NCBI GenBank assembly: GCA_003013855.2
Contig: PVNU02002353.1
Location: 3,038,001 to 3,102,000, forward strand
Source: Liriodendron chinense
Lineage: Eukaryota; Streptophyta; Magnoliopsida; Magnoliales; Magnoliaceae
DNA length: 64,000 nt
Reading direction: 5' to 3'
In this document: positions 12,048 to 23,332 of the stretch, piece by piece
Layout: each line of letters begins with the position of its first letter
How positions within the stretch are numbered: the stretch's first letter is position 1
Notes under the pieces: generated by a model
Database searches by the model: none
What the model was told of the DNA's origin: nothing
Seen by the model: only the letters and a program-made list of their open reading frames with translations
Position numbers and translations under genes: made by a program

Positions 12048-12329
12048 CACTACCAGAAAATTGACTTTTCCCGACGGCCAAAAACCGTCGGCAAAGGCCT
12101 TCGCCGACGGCTTTTAGCCGTCAGACAGGCCGTCGGGAAAGGGGGCGTCGGCGTTGCTTGCCGACGGTTCTCGGCCGTCGGAAATTGCGACGGTTATGGC
12201 CGTCAGATTAGCCGTCGGTAATTCCGACGAATTTAAACCGTCGGAGAGTTTCACCCGTTTACTTCTCTAGCGACGGTCCATCTGAACAACACCGACGGTT
12301 AAAAGCCGTCGGCGTTTCTAATTTAAAAC

Positions 12330-15300
12330 AAAAATAATTCAATTGTTTTAAAATTTTTTTGACATAAACCTGTGCATGTTTCACCCATTTTACCTGTATC
12401 ATCATTCATTCATTCACAAAGGCATAATACCATAAAAAAAGATACCTATTTGAAGTTCACAAAAATTAATTACAAAAAAATTAGCTTCTTGCACACTTTG
12501 TACTACAAGGAAACTTGAAAAACAAAAAAAAAATGTTCATAAGGCTTGCAATAGCTGATACAGTCAACTCTGATTGGCTAGTCCTCTCCGGTCTGACACG
12601 ATCAGCTCTGATTGCATCACTATCTTGTTTCCCTGCAAGCATGGAAATGGAAACACCAAGTCAAAATCCCAAGACCATGAAAAATTCCAAATAATCTACT
12701 AAAAAGCTTGCACGTGTACACAAGTACATGCCTGAATATAAATAAGAAGGCCTTTGCAATCACTTTTAAGCTAGTTCATTGGTAAGAGAGTGTTTACAAG
12801 AAAAAAACATTGGTATAGCTAAGGGTACTAGATCAAAGAAAACCAAATACATATTGATGATCGATTTTTAAAAACTAATAAATATTGGCCAATATTTGAA
12901 CCATGCTTACTAGATGGCGATAGAACTAATATGGGGATACAACAGAGAAAACTTACAGTTGATTCTTCCATGGGCACAGTATGCATGGCGCCTCTACTTC
13001 TGGGCTTGGTTTCCTAGATATGAGATACAAACAATGTCTACATCCAAACCTTTCACTTGAGATGACAACATTATGCATGTAGTTAGAGAAATGAGGTGGC
13101 AAATGGTACACAAGCAACACATCTATAGTAAAACAAACATATATCGGCATTGCACTTTGCATTCTTAAGCAAGTCCAGAATGAACCTAGCAGATTTAGCG
13201 GCTAATGACCTTGTCCGCTATAGAAAATATTTGGATTGTCAGCTGCAAGGAATAGTCCATGTTCAATGGACAAAATTCCCTCGATATGAAGATGAGGAAT
13301 GGTCTTATTAGAGTCACATATTAATTTCAAAGACAATTCAAGATGAGTTGCAATTGATGGATAATCTAGACAGATTATTGAACCATCCATGTATTAAATG
13401 ACAATTACCAATTGTCTATGCTAGGTTATGCATGGGCAATCAAGATAAGCCAACATGATGAAAAATGTACAACAACCTATGAAGCATCAAAATCTTCAAT
13501 AGAAATAATCAAGTTCTTAATTAATCATCAATCTAGGTGATCCATCCAATCAGCTCACCTAAGAATGCCATGGCTAAAGCATCACATTGGTCGAGCAATC
13601 TTAAAACGCATGATCAATTGCTTTAGAAATAAACTGGACTGACATGTCAATTCGGTAAGATGTGCAACACTTTTTTCTTATTTTTGAAATTTGGTGGTAG
13701 GTGTCACTAGTTGATAGAGTGGAATAGCGGAATTGCTTCTGAAATCTGACAAACAAGAACTTGGAACATTATAGGTAAAAACAAGAGAAATGGTTAATAT
13801 GAAATAATATAGTGCCCTTGAATGATTCCTTGTTTTCCTATTTGTAGGATACTGTGACAAATACAGAGAACTCTAAGAACCTAGATAAAATATTGTAGCA
13901 TAGATACTAGCATGGGACTTGGGAAGTATGGGATGAGAATAAATGGTCAAAACAATTACTTTCAATATATCTAAATGGTTTTCACCCATGAAGCATGATG
14001 GTTCTCATAAAAGTAGAAGTTTGATTGAACTCATCATTGCCAAATTTGAGCACCATCCCAAGCTGTCAAGAACAAGCGTAAGGTTAAATCATGGTTTTCT
14101 CATCCAAATTTTTATGTTATCAAAGGTAAATGTGGATCTTCAACAAACATTTGAGTTAGCTACATGATATCCATAGGAACATTTAAAGAGATAAATGGGC
14201 AGCAATATGAACAGAAATTCTGCTTCATGCTCGGTAGCCAAGCTGGTTAAGACACCCGTATTCGAGCGCAAGTCATGGTCTCAAGTCCATTTGTTGTAGA
14301 CGTTTCAGTCTGGCCTCAAATGATAAGTAATCTTACCCAAGAAAAGCCAAAAGAGAGGGCTCAAGTCCATTTGATATTGAAAACTCTGAATGAGGATCAT
14401 GGTTGTAGCATGTAAAACTAAGGGGCTCAAGTATAACTATAACCCAAAGAGAGGATAGGTAGCAAACACCATCTGTACTATAGTCCATACCATGAAACTT
14501 TCAAGACAGTTGACCTCTTTATTAGCCTTCATTGCTCTTGACACCCGCAGTTTTAAACCAACTAGAGGGCAATGAGGACCTTCATCACTATATTGATGCA
14601 CTAGCCCAAGAATCAGCTTGATCCAGTCTTGAAAACAAATGTACGGCTCTGAAAACCTTGGTTGAAGCTTTCTAACCCATCCAAGTGTTTCCAATATTGG
14701 GGCCCATGGGCTATAATTGGACCAGATTTTATTGTTTGGAAAACATGAGAAGGTCATACCAACCTGATGTATGAATTAGGTCTTGTACATTTGTGCCAAG
14801 CTCGTAAATGTGTGACATAAAACCACATGGACTTTTGAGTCATGGAACAGGGAAGTGTTTTTTTTTTTTTTTAAGAGATGAACAGGGAATATTGCTATCT
14901 ATCCAGCATTTCCAATATATAGAAATTGGCAACATCTTTCCAACATTCTTTTTTTCCCTACTACATGTTCTTTGAATAGTGAGTACTGTAAAAGCAGTGA
15001 ACAGATCAAATGGCTAAAGGAAGCATAGAAACTGACCATGCTACCTGGAAATATGAATATTTATACACGCCACCAAAAAAATTGATCAAAGCTAAACCAA
15101 AGTCAAACAAAATGTTGGTTAGAAAACAATAGCGAGCAACCAACAGTACTTCACAATTCCAAAATCACTGCCACATAAATTTTCTGGAAGAAGGAAAATT
15201 ACATACATATTTTTGGGCCATGGCTTGGAGATCAATCATTGGAATCAGCTTTATGGTTGTCTTTTCCGTGCATCAACAACAGCTACAACCTACAAAAGGA

Positions 15301-16100
15301 TGTATAGAGAAAAGAGAACTTTCAATACGAGCAAAAAGACCTTAAAAAGTCACAACTAGAGAGACCAGACATGATTTCCACACAAAACAAAGTAACTTGG
15401 GTAAATGAAAGCAGTACCAATGATTTGCATGTAAAGATGAATTCAAAATGATCATGATATCTAGAATCCCCCTGTCTATATGCAAGCCGCCAAATTAGAA
15501 TGACAGGACTATTCTATCAAGAAAGTTTTTTGGGTTATGGTCCATCCATGCGTCCAAGAGGCCAAGCTCATCCATGGTCCATACATGCCTGAAACTCTAG
15601 GGAAGAACAACTTAGGGAGTTATTTCAACTAGAAACTTTTAGAGATTAAATCCATGTGGGATCCTATGCATTTAGGTAAAATGCTAGTGCCTGGTTATAG
15701 ATTTTAGACGTGCGTAAATTACATCCATGTTCAAAAATTTGCAGATAATCTGAGGATTAAGGTAAGATAACTCGACTTGGTGGGGCCATGGCCCAAGTAA
15801 AGTCCGTATTTTACTTTTTTTTTAAAAAGTCCATATTTTACTTGAGTAGTCATAGTGTGACTCAAACACAACTGTAATAGCGATTGGAAGGAAAATGCTG
15901 ACACTAAGTTGAATAACCCACAAAGTAATGAAAAATCATTCCATATTTTAGAACCTAATTGGTTTTCACTTGAATCTTAATTCTTAGTGGCCCTCAACAA
16001 AATAGTAGCCTCTTTCTTTGCATTTATACCATTACAATTTACACACAAATACACTACTATATATAACAATTTCTTACTGGAATAACTACAGTGCACTGAC
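12330..16100 (-). other. CACTA interior without recognised genes
   Basis: AT-rich DNA with splice-like junctions on the minus strand and a few short frames (12953-13162, 13202-13390, 14437-14757). None has a domain I recognise. They may be further captured exons or introns; 14437-14757 (106 codons) is the longest. Confidence 0.4.
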
Positions 16101-16114
16101 AATGTCATTATTAC

Positions 16115-16195
16115 CTTTCCTAAGACAGGTGCCATTCCCATTATCACTGAAGGTAAAGCAGAGCGAACATGCTGAGAAGAATCTGATGACAATTC
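16115..16195 (-). pseudogene. PP2A 65-kDa scaffold subunit A, captured exon (HEAT repeat)
   Basis: The exon lies between an acceptor (TTTTACAG) and donor (GTAATAATG) on the minus strand. It reads ELSSDSSQHVRSAL followed by SVIMGMAPVLGK, which closely matches a conserved stretch of the plant PP2A scaffold subunit (RCN1/PP2AA family). That protein stacks HEAT repeats to hold the catalytic and B subunits. Only this exon and the next one upstream are present, so no functional protein can be made. Confidence 0.85.
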
Positions 16196-16349
16196 CTGTA
16201 AAAGGTGGCGTCTTATGTTAGTTAATCACATTGATGTGAGCAACTAAATAAAATCACAAGTATAAAGCACAACCTGTGTCCTGGGAAGAAACCTGAAAAA
16301 TAAAAATAAGGAAATTAATGAAAAGCTGCCCTAAAATATGTATACCTTC

Positions 16350-16453
16350 AAACAGGGAAGAGCGTGTTATTGCAAGTTGTGGATTCAAGATTCGGCAATA
16401 CTTTGTCACTTTTCCTACAGTAGCTATACATACTTCAGCCTCATACATCTGAA
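16350..16453 (-). pseudogene. PP2A scaffold subunit A, captured upstream exon
   Basis: The minus strand reads EAEVCIATVGKVTKYCRIL, then NPQLAI, which is the stretch that precedes the exon at 16115-16195 in PP2A subunit A (family form EAEVRIAAAGKVTKFCRIL). Order and strand agree with the neighbouring exon, so a genomic piece with its intron was captured. After NPQLAI the frame diverges from the family. Confidence 0.8.
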
Positions 16454-16599
16454 CATGTTTATGAGAAACAATCAATCCCCATCTCTCTAAAACTTACTTC
16501 AATAGGAGTTGGTTTTCCAACCTGGGTCTGCCTAGCACTGGAGGTACAATTACCTGTAGATTAAGTATGTCTTGGAGCCAAAAAAGAAGTTACACTAGA

Positions 16600-17165
16600 T
16601 GCTAATTTTTCCTAAAAGAAGATATCACACATGGGATCAGATCTATTCATCCACCACCAAGAAATAATAATAAGACAAAGGAAGCACAAAAACTTACCTC
16701 CTGACAAGCTCGCCATCGAAACAGCCCTAAAATCCTCCATTTTGCCATGCCCTAAAATCCCCATTTTGAATCTGGAAAGGCCACATTCAAATCTGAAAAT
16801 TTCTAACACCCTAAAATCCCCATTTCGAATATGAAAATGCCACATTCAAATCTAGAAAATTTCAACGCCCTAATTAGATTAAAAAAGACCAAATTAGAAT
16901 TTGGAAATTCCAAACCCTAAAATACTCCATTCCACCCTAAAATCCCCATTTCGTATTTGGAAATTCCACATTCGAATCTGGATGATTCAAAAGCCCTAAA
17001 CAGAGTAATAAAAGCCACATACGAAAGGAAATTCCAAAGCTCTAAAATTCCTCATTTCACCATGTCTTAAAATTTCAATTTCGAATATGGAAAGACCTTA
17101 TTCGAATCTGGAAGATAAAAGCCCTAAAATCCCCCATTTTGCCATGCCCTAAAATCCTTAAATTG
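16600..17165. repeat. degenerate tandem repeat with 'ccctaaaatccccatttcgaat' units
   Basis: Irregular repeats of 'ccctaaaatcccc' followed by 'atttcgaatctggaaa', about 60-100 bp apart, fill this stretch. It lies between the PP2A exons and the GA tracts and looks like an expanded leader or intron. Confidence 0.6.
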
Positions 17166-17167
17166 GC

Positions 17168-17170
<3 letters not shown>

Positions 17171-17206
<36 letters not shown>
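17171..17206. repeat. GA microsatellite (CT on the minus strand)
   Basis: About 18 GA units. A second run lies at 17429-17470. On the minus strand these are CT tracts upstream of the PP2A exons, as in plant 5' untranslated leaders. Confidence 0.9.
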
Positions 17207-17207
<1 letters not shown>

Positions 17208-17427
17208 GATTGACGGCGGTGGTGGTGCAGGGAAGAGGGATGTTACCTGCTGATGACGATTAACGGTGGTGGTGGTGCAAGGAAGAGGGATTTCACCTGA
17301 CCGGGGGTTTTGGAGATGGGTAGTGATGGATTTCACCTATCGATTGATGAGATGCTGGACGAAGAAGGATGTGTTTGAGAAAGCAGCCGTGATTGGGGAA
17401 GATCACGCCGGATTTGAGATGAGGGTT

Positions 17428-17428
<1 letters not shown>

Positions 17429-17470
<42 letters not shown>
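17429..17470. repeat. GA microsatellite (CT on the minus strand)
   Basis: About 21 AG units inside a GC-richer stretch (17340-17520) that may be the captured promoter or leader of the minus-strand fragments. A possible splice donor follows at about 17335. Confidence 0.9.
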
Positions 17471-17474
<4 letters not shown>

Positions 17475-17559
17475 GGGCGAGAGGGGTTTCAGGCGAGGGG
17501 GAGCGGGTTTGACGTTTTGGGGAATTCGGTTTCCCTCTCGAAATAGCAAAAGGATGAGA

Positions 17560-17935
17560 AATGGTATGGTGTAAAATGGCTTACATTTTAGTGGGTGTTA
17601 CCATTGCCGTGTGGGGCCCACCTTGATCATTTTGTCATATATCTATGACGTCCATCTGTTTTTCAGCTCATTACAGATATTCTTGACATAATTAACAGGT
17701 TGGATTACAAACAAACATTAAGAAAATGTTACAATGGGGCCTTTGGAATTTTTAATGGTGAGCATTCAATCGACATTGTTTCATGTGGTGTAATCCACTT
17801 GAGATTTGTAACTCCATAAATTTTAGTATCCCATCCTAAAATGGTCCATTTAAATGGATGGACAGTGTGGATATACAAAAAAAAAAAAAAAAAAAAAAAT
17901 CAATGTGGGCCCCATGGTAGGGGTAATACCCACGG
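17560..17935. mobile_element. GTGGGCCCAC short inverted-repeat element
   Basis: The left end reads AGTGGGTGTTACCATTGCCG then GTGGGGCCCACC. The right end mirrors it with GGCCCCATGGTAGGGGTAAT. No coding capacity. Confidence 0.75.
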
Positions 17936-18474
17936 GCGCGAATTAGGTGTTACCCCGGGAACAGCTTAGTGGGTGTTACCCCTACTGTATGGCCCACATG
18001 GATGATATTTTGTATATCCACTCCGTCAATCCGTTTATACAGCCCATTATATGATAAGTTTCCAAAAATTATGCAGATCCAAATCTCAAGTGGACCATAC
18101 CACTGGAAACAGTGTGATTGAGTGCCCCACCATTAAAAATTCCAAAGAGCCCATGGTAAGGTTTTGGTAATGTTTATTTGTAATCCAAGCTCTTGATAAT
18201 GTCTATAAGGTCTTGATAAAGGGAAAATATAAATATCAGATTGATCCAAAACTTTTGTGGCCCACAAAACGTTTTTAATCATTATTAATAACTGTTTCTA
18301 GTGGTATGATCCACCTGAGATTTGGATATTCTTAAGGTTTTGGATCATATCCTAAAATGATATGAGAAAACAGATAGACGGCATAGATATATAAAAACTA
18401 AATCACCATGGGCCCCACACGGTAGGGGTAACACCCACTAAGGTGTTACCAAGGTAACATCTAATCCGCTCCCA
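17936..18474. mobile_element. short inverted-repeat element with TTAGGTGTTACC ends
   Basis: Begins GAATTAGGTGTTACC, then AGTGGGTGTTACCCCTAC, and ends with the reverse (GTAGGGGTAACACCCACT, then ATCTAATCCGCTC). It is a fuller member of the same family as its neighbour. Related ends occur near 20385 and 23230. Confidence 0.75.
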
Positions 18475-18484
18475 ATACCCACTG

Positions 18485-19123
18485 ATGGCCCGTTTGGCAC
18501 CATGGATTTGAGGAGAAAGGAGGAGAAACCGGTTGCTTTATTATGTTTGGCACCATGGATTTGATGAGAAGTGGATTTGAGTGGAATCCAGGAGAACTCA
18601 AAAAGGCACTTTTAGCCCTTTTCCAAATCCTCAAAAAAAGGTGGGATTTGAGGAGAAATCCTTCCCAATGTGGGACGCACCATAATGTGTCCCTAACTAT
18701 GGGACCCAACATGATGTACATTTTCCATCCAACTTGTTGATAAGGTCACAAAGACTAGGATGAAGGGACCACACAAATTTTAGTTTAATCCAAAACTTTT
18801 GTGCATCATAAAGGTCTCACTCTCCATTTTTTCTTGTTTTATGGTCTACTTTAGATGTGGATTTGCTTTATGTTTTGGATCTTGGCATAAAATGATCTGT
18901 AAAAATAGATGAATGGCATGGATTTAAAAATCGAGGCTAATACGGTGGGCATACAGTGGGATTAAAATTTACACCGTCCATTCCTTCATGTTTGATTTCT
19001 CTCCAAATCTTGGCTGCCTAACAGAAAATCTGAAATTGATAAGAAGTGGAATTGATGAGAATTCATATTATGGAATCCACTTCTCCTCATTTCTCCTCAA
19101 ATCCATGGTGCCAAACGGGCCAT
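18485..19123. mobile_element. MITE with 34-bp perfect terminal inverted repeats
   Basis: The left end ATGGCCCGTTTGGCACCATG plus GATTTGAGGAGAAA is mirrored exactly at 19090-19123. A partial copy of the end recurs at 18546, so one terminus is duplicated. I could not find a clear target duplication. The style suggests a hAT-like MITE, but that is unproven. Confidence 0.8.
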
Positions 19124-19139
19124 AAGCTATTATGTGGGC

Positions 19140-19685
19140 AACGAAATCGGATTGCATGTGGAGTAACTCCGCGCGCTCTTATCGTGCGGAGTAAACTCAG
19201 TTGGGCCCACCTAGAATGTATGTGCTTTATCTATTCCGTCCATATGTTTTTCCAGCTCATTTTAGGGGTTGAGCCCAAAATTTAAACATATCAAAATCTC
19301 AAGTGGACCATGCCACAGGAAACAGTGGGAATAATGATTTCCACCGCTGAAACCTTCCCAAGTCCCACAGTGATGTTTATTTGTCATCCAACCTATTCAT
19401 AAGATCACATGGATATGGATGAAGGGAAAACACAAATATCAGCTTAATCCAAAACTTTTGTGTCCCCCGAGAATTTTTCAATGGTAGACATTCAGTTCAC
19501 ACCTTTCCTGTGGTGTGGTCTACTTTAGATTCTAGTATGCTTCATTTTTTGGAACCATATCTAAAATTATCTGTTAATATGGATGGATGGAGTGGATGAA
19601 ATACGTAAATCACGGTGGGCACCACAGAGTTTACTCCGCATGCTAAGTGCGCAGAGTTACTACGCAATCCGCTTCCGCGGGCAAC
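19140..19685. mobile_element. short element with GCGGATTGC/GAGTTTACTCCGC ends
   Basis: Left: CGGATTGCATGTGGAGTAAC then GTAAACTCAGTTGGGCCCAC. Right: CACAGAGTTTACTCCGCATG and CGCAATCCGC. The 48355-48835 copy shares the same ends and order. Confidence 0.75.
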
Positions 19686-20060
19686 ACCCAATTCACACCC
19701 CAATTCGGGCGCCGACTGGGGCTAGAGACGGACGGTCCAGTCAGGGGGTCGTGGGGCCCACTATGCTGTATGTGGTTCATCCACTCCGTCCATCTGTTTT
19801 TACGGATCATTTTAGGAAATAATCCAAAAAATGAGGCAGATCAAAGGTCCAAATGGACCACACTAAAATCAACAGTGAAAGGCATTAAATCTGGATCCTT
19901 TCGATGTGGTCCACTTGAGCATTTGATCTCGCTCCTTCTTTAGGGTAAAACCCTAAAATGAGGTTTCAAAATTGATGGGCGGCATGGATATACATTAAAA
20001 CATGAAGTTGGGCCCCAAGGTAAAGGATAACAAGGTGGGTGCGTTGAATGACTTAACAAT
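19686..20060. mobile_element. GTGGGCCCAC short element, partial
   Basis: Holds GTGGGGCCCACTATGCTG near 19750 and TTGGGCCCCAAGG near 20010 with family text between. It abuts the CACTA sub-terminal repeats. Confidence 0.6.
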
Positions 20061-20208
20061 AAAAGAAAAAAGGATACTCAACAGAAGGTTTTTTGCCGAC
20101 GGCTTATTGTCATTTTCCGACGGTCTTAGACCGTCGGAAATTCCGACGGCTAAAGGCCGTCGGACAAAAAAGGCGGGACCGTCGGGGAAAGTCCATTTTT
20201 TGGCTGTT

Positions 20209-20365
20209 AACAGTAAGTTTTCAATCCCTGCTACTTCCTGTGGCGTGGTCCACTTGAGCCTTCAACCTGCCTCCCTTTTGGAATCATGCCTTAGAAAATT
20301 GATTGATCAAAATGGATGGACGGTGTCAATAAAACACATACACAACAGTGGGCCCCATGGAGCCT
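20209..20365. mobile_element. GTGGGCCCAC short element, right half
   Basis: Continues the element broken at 12047. It starts with the AAC target copy, then AGTAAGTTTTCAATCC, CTGTGGCGTGGTCCACTTGA, and ends CAGTGGGCCCCATGG. Confidence 0.75.
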
Positions 20366-20382
20366 CTGACAAGGACCGTCCC

Positions 20383-20780
20383 TCTCTAGCTAGGGAGCAG
20401 ATTAGCTGTTACCCCGTAACAGCTTAATGGGTGTTCTCCTTACCATGTGGAGCCAATATTAATGTATTTATTTTATATTCATACTGTTCATCTGTTTTCC
20501 TATCTCATTTTAGGACGCAATCTCAAACTTGAGGAGGATCAAAATCTCAGGTGGACCATACCATTAGAGTATTGTCCCTTCATCTAGATCTTCTTGACAG
20601 TATCAACAGGTTGGATGAAAAATAAACATTACGGAAACCTTTATGGGTCATTTGGAAATTTTAACGGTGAGGCACTCAATCCCCACTTTTTCTTATGGTA
20701 TGGTCCACCTGAGACTTGGATCTGCTTAATTTTTGGGACCTCGCCCTAAAATGGGTTGGAGAAAAGGATGGACAGCATGG
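20383..20780. mobile_element. short element related to 17936-18474, partial
   Basis: Starts GAGCAGATTAGCTGTTACCC and carries the family text to 'aaaatgggttggagaaaaggatgg'. The usual right inverted repeat is missing. Confidence 0.6.
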
Positions 20781-21500
20781 TTGTGCGATGCACAAGCAGA
20801 CGTGCGAATTTGTTGTTTTAAGTTGATTTTACTTCCTTTTTTAATTAGGATTCTTCTAATCATGATTTACGGTTTAGTTTTATTATATATACTCTCTAAA
20901 ACTTATTTTGTAGTTATTCTTTTCATTATAATTAATCAAAACTTGAATTTTACTTATTATTGCCCGTGGATTCAAGTTGTTCTTCGTGGAGTCGAAGAAA
21001 AGGTTTCGTTGATTCAAGATATCTCCTCGTGGATTCGAGGAAGATCGGTTGAGGAGTCCCGATAGATCCGTGGATTTGGATTAGTTATCTTACGAGAGAG
21101 ATAGTGGTCGATCTCACGCCACCCCAGCTACGTCAAGTTATGGCCCTTGATAGAATAAAATGGCAGAAAACTATTTAGCCAACCCTAACTAGTTGGAAAA
21201 GGGCTTGGATGATGATTATGAACATTCCTTCTATTGGTCATCTTCTTCTTAGTCTTTTTATTCTATTATTATCCCCACATCCACTAGATAATGTAATTCT
21301 TTTGTTTTTTCAATATTTTCAGACCTCTCCTCTCGATCTGTGATCTCTTCCTTCAAATTATCCATCTGCGAACCCTCCTCTTAAAATCATCTTCCCTTTC
21401 TCTGATTTGTAGTAATCTTCTTCTACGCCTGTTTTTGATATGTTATTTCCTATTGAGTTTTTGTATGAGTGAAATGGCCTGAATACTGAGTAACTTAGTA
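20781..21500. other. unassigned intergenic DNA
   Basis: No domain recognised. A run of 'gtggattc' variants with GAAGA at 20960-21080 looks like untranslated leader or LTR sequence, but I cannot define an element. Confidence 0.4.
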
Positions 21501-21504
21501 CTTT

Positions 21505-21960
21505 AAGCATACTGGCTAAACTCCACGGGGTCCACCGTCATCTATGTATTTCATCCACTCCATTCATCCATTTTAAAATAAAATTTTATGGGTTTATAGA
21601 AAAAAAATGAAGGCTATAAAAAGCTGAAGTGGACCACACCACATGAAACAATGTGAATTGAACTTGTATCGTTGAAAAATTCTTGGGGCCGCAAAAATTT
21701 TAGATTAGGCTGATATTTTTTTTTCCCTTTATCAATGGCTGTGTGATCTTATGAACAGGTTGGATGACAAATAAACATCACTGCGAGCCCTAAGAAAGTT
21801 TTCAACGGTGGAAATCATTATAGCCACTGTTTCTTGTGGTATGGTCTACCTTAGTTTTGGATATGCTTCAATTTTGGTTTCAACCCCTTAAATGATCAGG
21901 AAAAGTGGATGGACGGTGTAGATGAACTACATAGATTTATAGTGGGCCCAACAGTGGCCC
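21505..21960. mobile_element. GTGGGCCCAC short element
   Basis: Contains the typical text in order (GGGGTCCACCGTCATC, 'gaccacaccacatgaaacaa', 'ggttggatgacaaataaaca', ATAGTGGGCCCAAC). Confidence 0.65.
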
Positions 21961-22414
21961 ATCGTCTATATGCTTTCTAAAAGAAAACCTTTGGAATATT
22001 TCCCCGCAAAAAAAATATTACGTTGTGCAGGAAACAAATGCGTGTATGAAAGGTTGATATATGTGTTGGCAACCAACTTTTTGAAACGACAAAAATGCCC
22101 CTTAAAAGGTAAAAGGGTGGTCAGGATGTTCTTCCCCGTTGAGTGGCCCACCTGAGTTTTGGATTGAAATGAATTTTAGCCACAAAGGAAAGCATCATTA
22201 GATGTATGTGATGTACGGATTAGATTGCATACATGCTACAGTACGAGCCTCATAAATTACATTGTACGTTTAGGTTAACCTACAAAGGCGTGGATTTAAT
22301 AAATACCCATCACACAGTGGACTCCACCGTCAGGGATTCACCCACCTCGGTGGATTCCGGGATCCACTGAAGCCGCGCCTCTCAGGTTCAACCCCCCAGG
22401 TGTTAACCGGGCAA

Positions 22415-23245
22415 CACCCCAGTGGGTGTTTTCCTGGCCTTGGGGCCCACCTTGATGCATGCGTGGCACATTCCCGTGGATCAGGTGTTATCAGGGTAAC
22501 ACCGTAGTGGGTGTTTCCCTGACCTACTACCCATTTTGATGTATTTGTTGTATATATACTCTGTCCGTCCATCAGTTTTTCCACTTCATTTTAGAGCATT
22601 TTCCGAAAATATAAAAAAAAAAAATAAAATAAAATAAAAATAAAAAAATCCAAATCTCAAGTGGACCACTTCATTTTGGAACTACATTTTTGGGACCATG
22701 CCTTCAAATGATCTGGAAAACCTGCCCTCTTCAGCGGAGTTGTATGTGTGCATGAATAACTAAATTTCTAGTGGCCTACATCGCACCGTCAAAATTCATT
22801 TATTTTTTTCTGCATACATTTAATATTTTATCATCTTGGCCTAATAATGATGGGACTAGAATCCTCTACAACACCTGTTACTGTACGCCGCTGGTAAAGC
22901 AACCAAGTTATTTGGGACCCAGCATGTTGTGATTGTGACATCCAATACGTCCATCAGGTGCCTCTTCTTATTTCTACCGTAAAGACCAAAAAATTAGCCT
23001 GATCAAAAACTCATCTGGGCCACTCCACCAGGAACAATGTAAAAATCATGACTAAAACCACTAACTCTGTGGCCCGCCTGAGTTTTGGATCAGACTGATT
23101 TTGGATCTGCTTAAGTTTTGGGATAATCCTAAAATGGGCTCAAAAGACAGATGAACAACGTGGATTTACAACACATTCATCAAGGTGGGCCCCACACGAT
23201 AACAGTAATACCCACTACCCAGGTAACACCTAATCCGCTCCCCTC
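22415..23245. mobile_element. short-element cluster with GGTGTTA..GTAACACC ends
   Basis: One partial copy (22415-22485) and a longer one that opens with CAGGTGTTATCAGGGTAACA and ends CCAGGTAACACCTAATCCGC. An A-rich low-complexity patch lies at 22610-22650. Confidence 0.6.
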
Positions 23246-23332
23246 AAATCAGTCCTTTCTTTTCAACGCGGGCCTACCTAAAGGGTGGACCGGCCGCTTT
23301 CCTAGCTAGGGAATCTGAATGGTCGGCTCACC

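Larger units (their letters stand above)
12048..20208. mobile_element. CACTA transposon carrying host-gene exons
   Basis: The left end is CACTACCAGAAAATTGAC at 12048. The right end, read in reverse, is AACAGCCAAAAAATGGAC, a decayed version. Target duplication AAC lies at 12045-12047 and 20209-20211. Sub-terminal arrays of CCGACGG/CCGTCGG occur at about 12070-12310 and 20090-20190. Removing 12048-20211 rejoins a short element without a gap, an independent proof of the boundaries. No transposase is visible inside, so it is non-autonomous. It contains PP2A subunit A exons, two GA-rich tracts and several short elements. Confidence 0.85.

Noticed and set aside
16600..17165. Possible telomere-like 'ccctaaa' units
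   Set aside because: They occur once per long irregular unit and not as a heptamer array.
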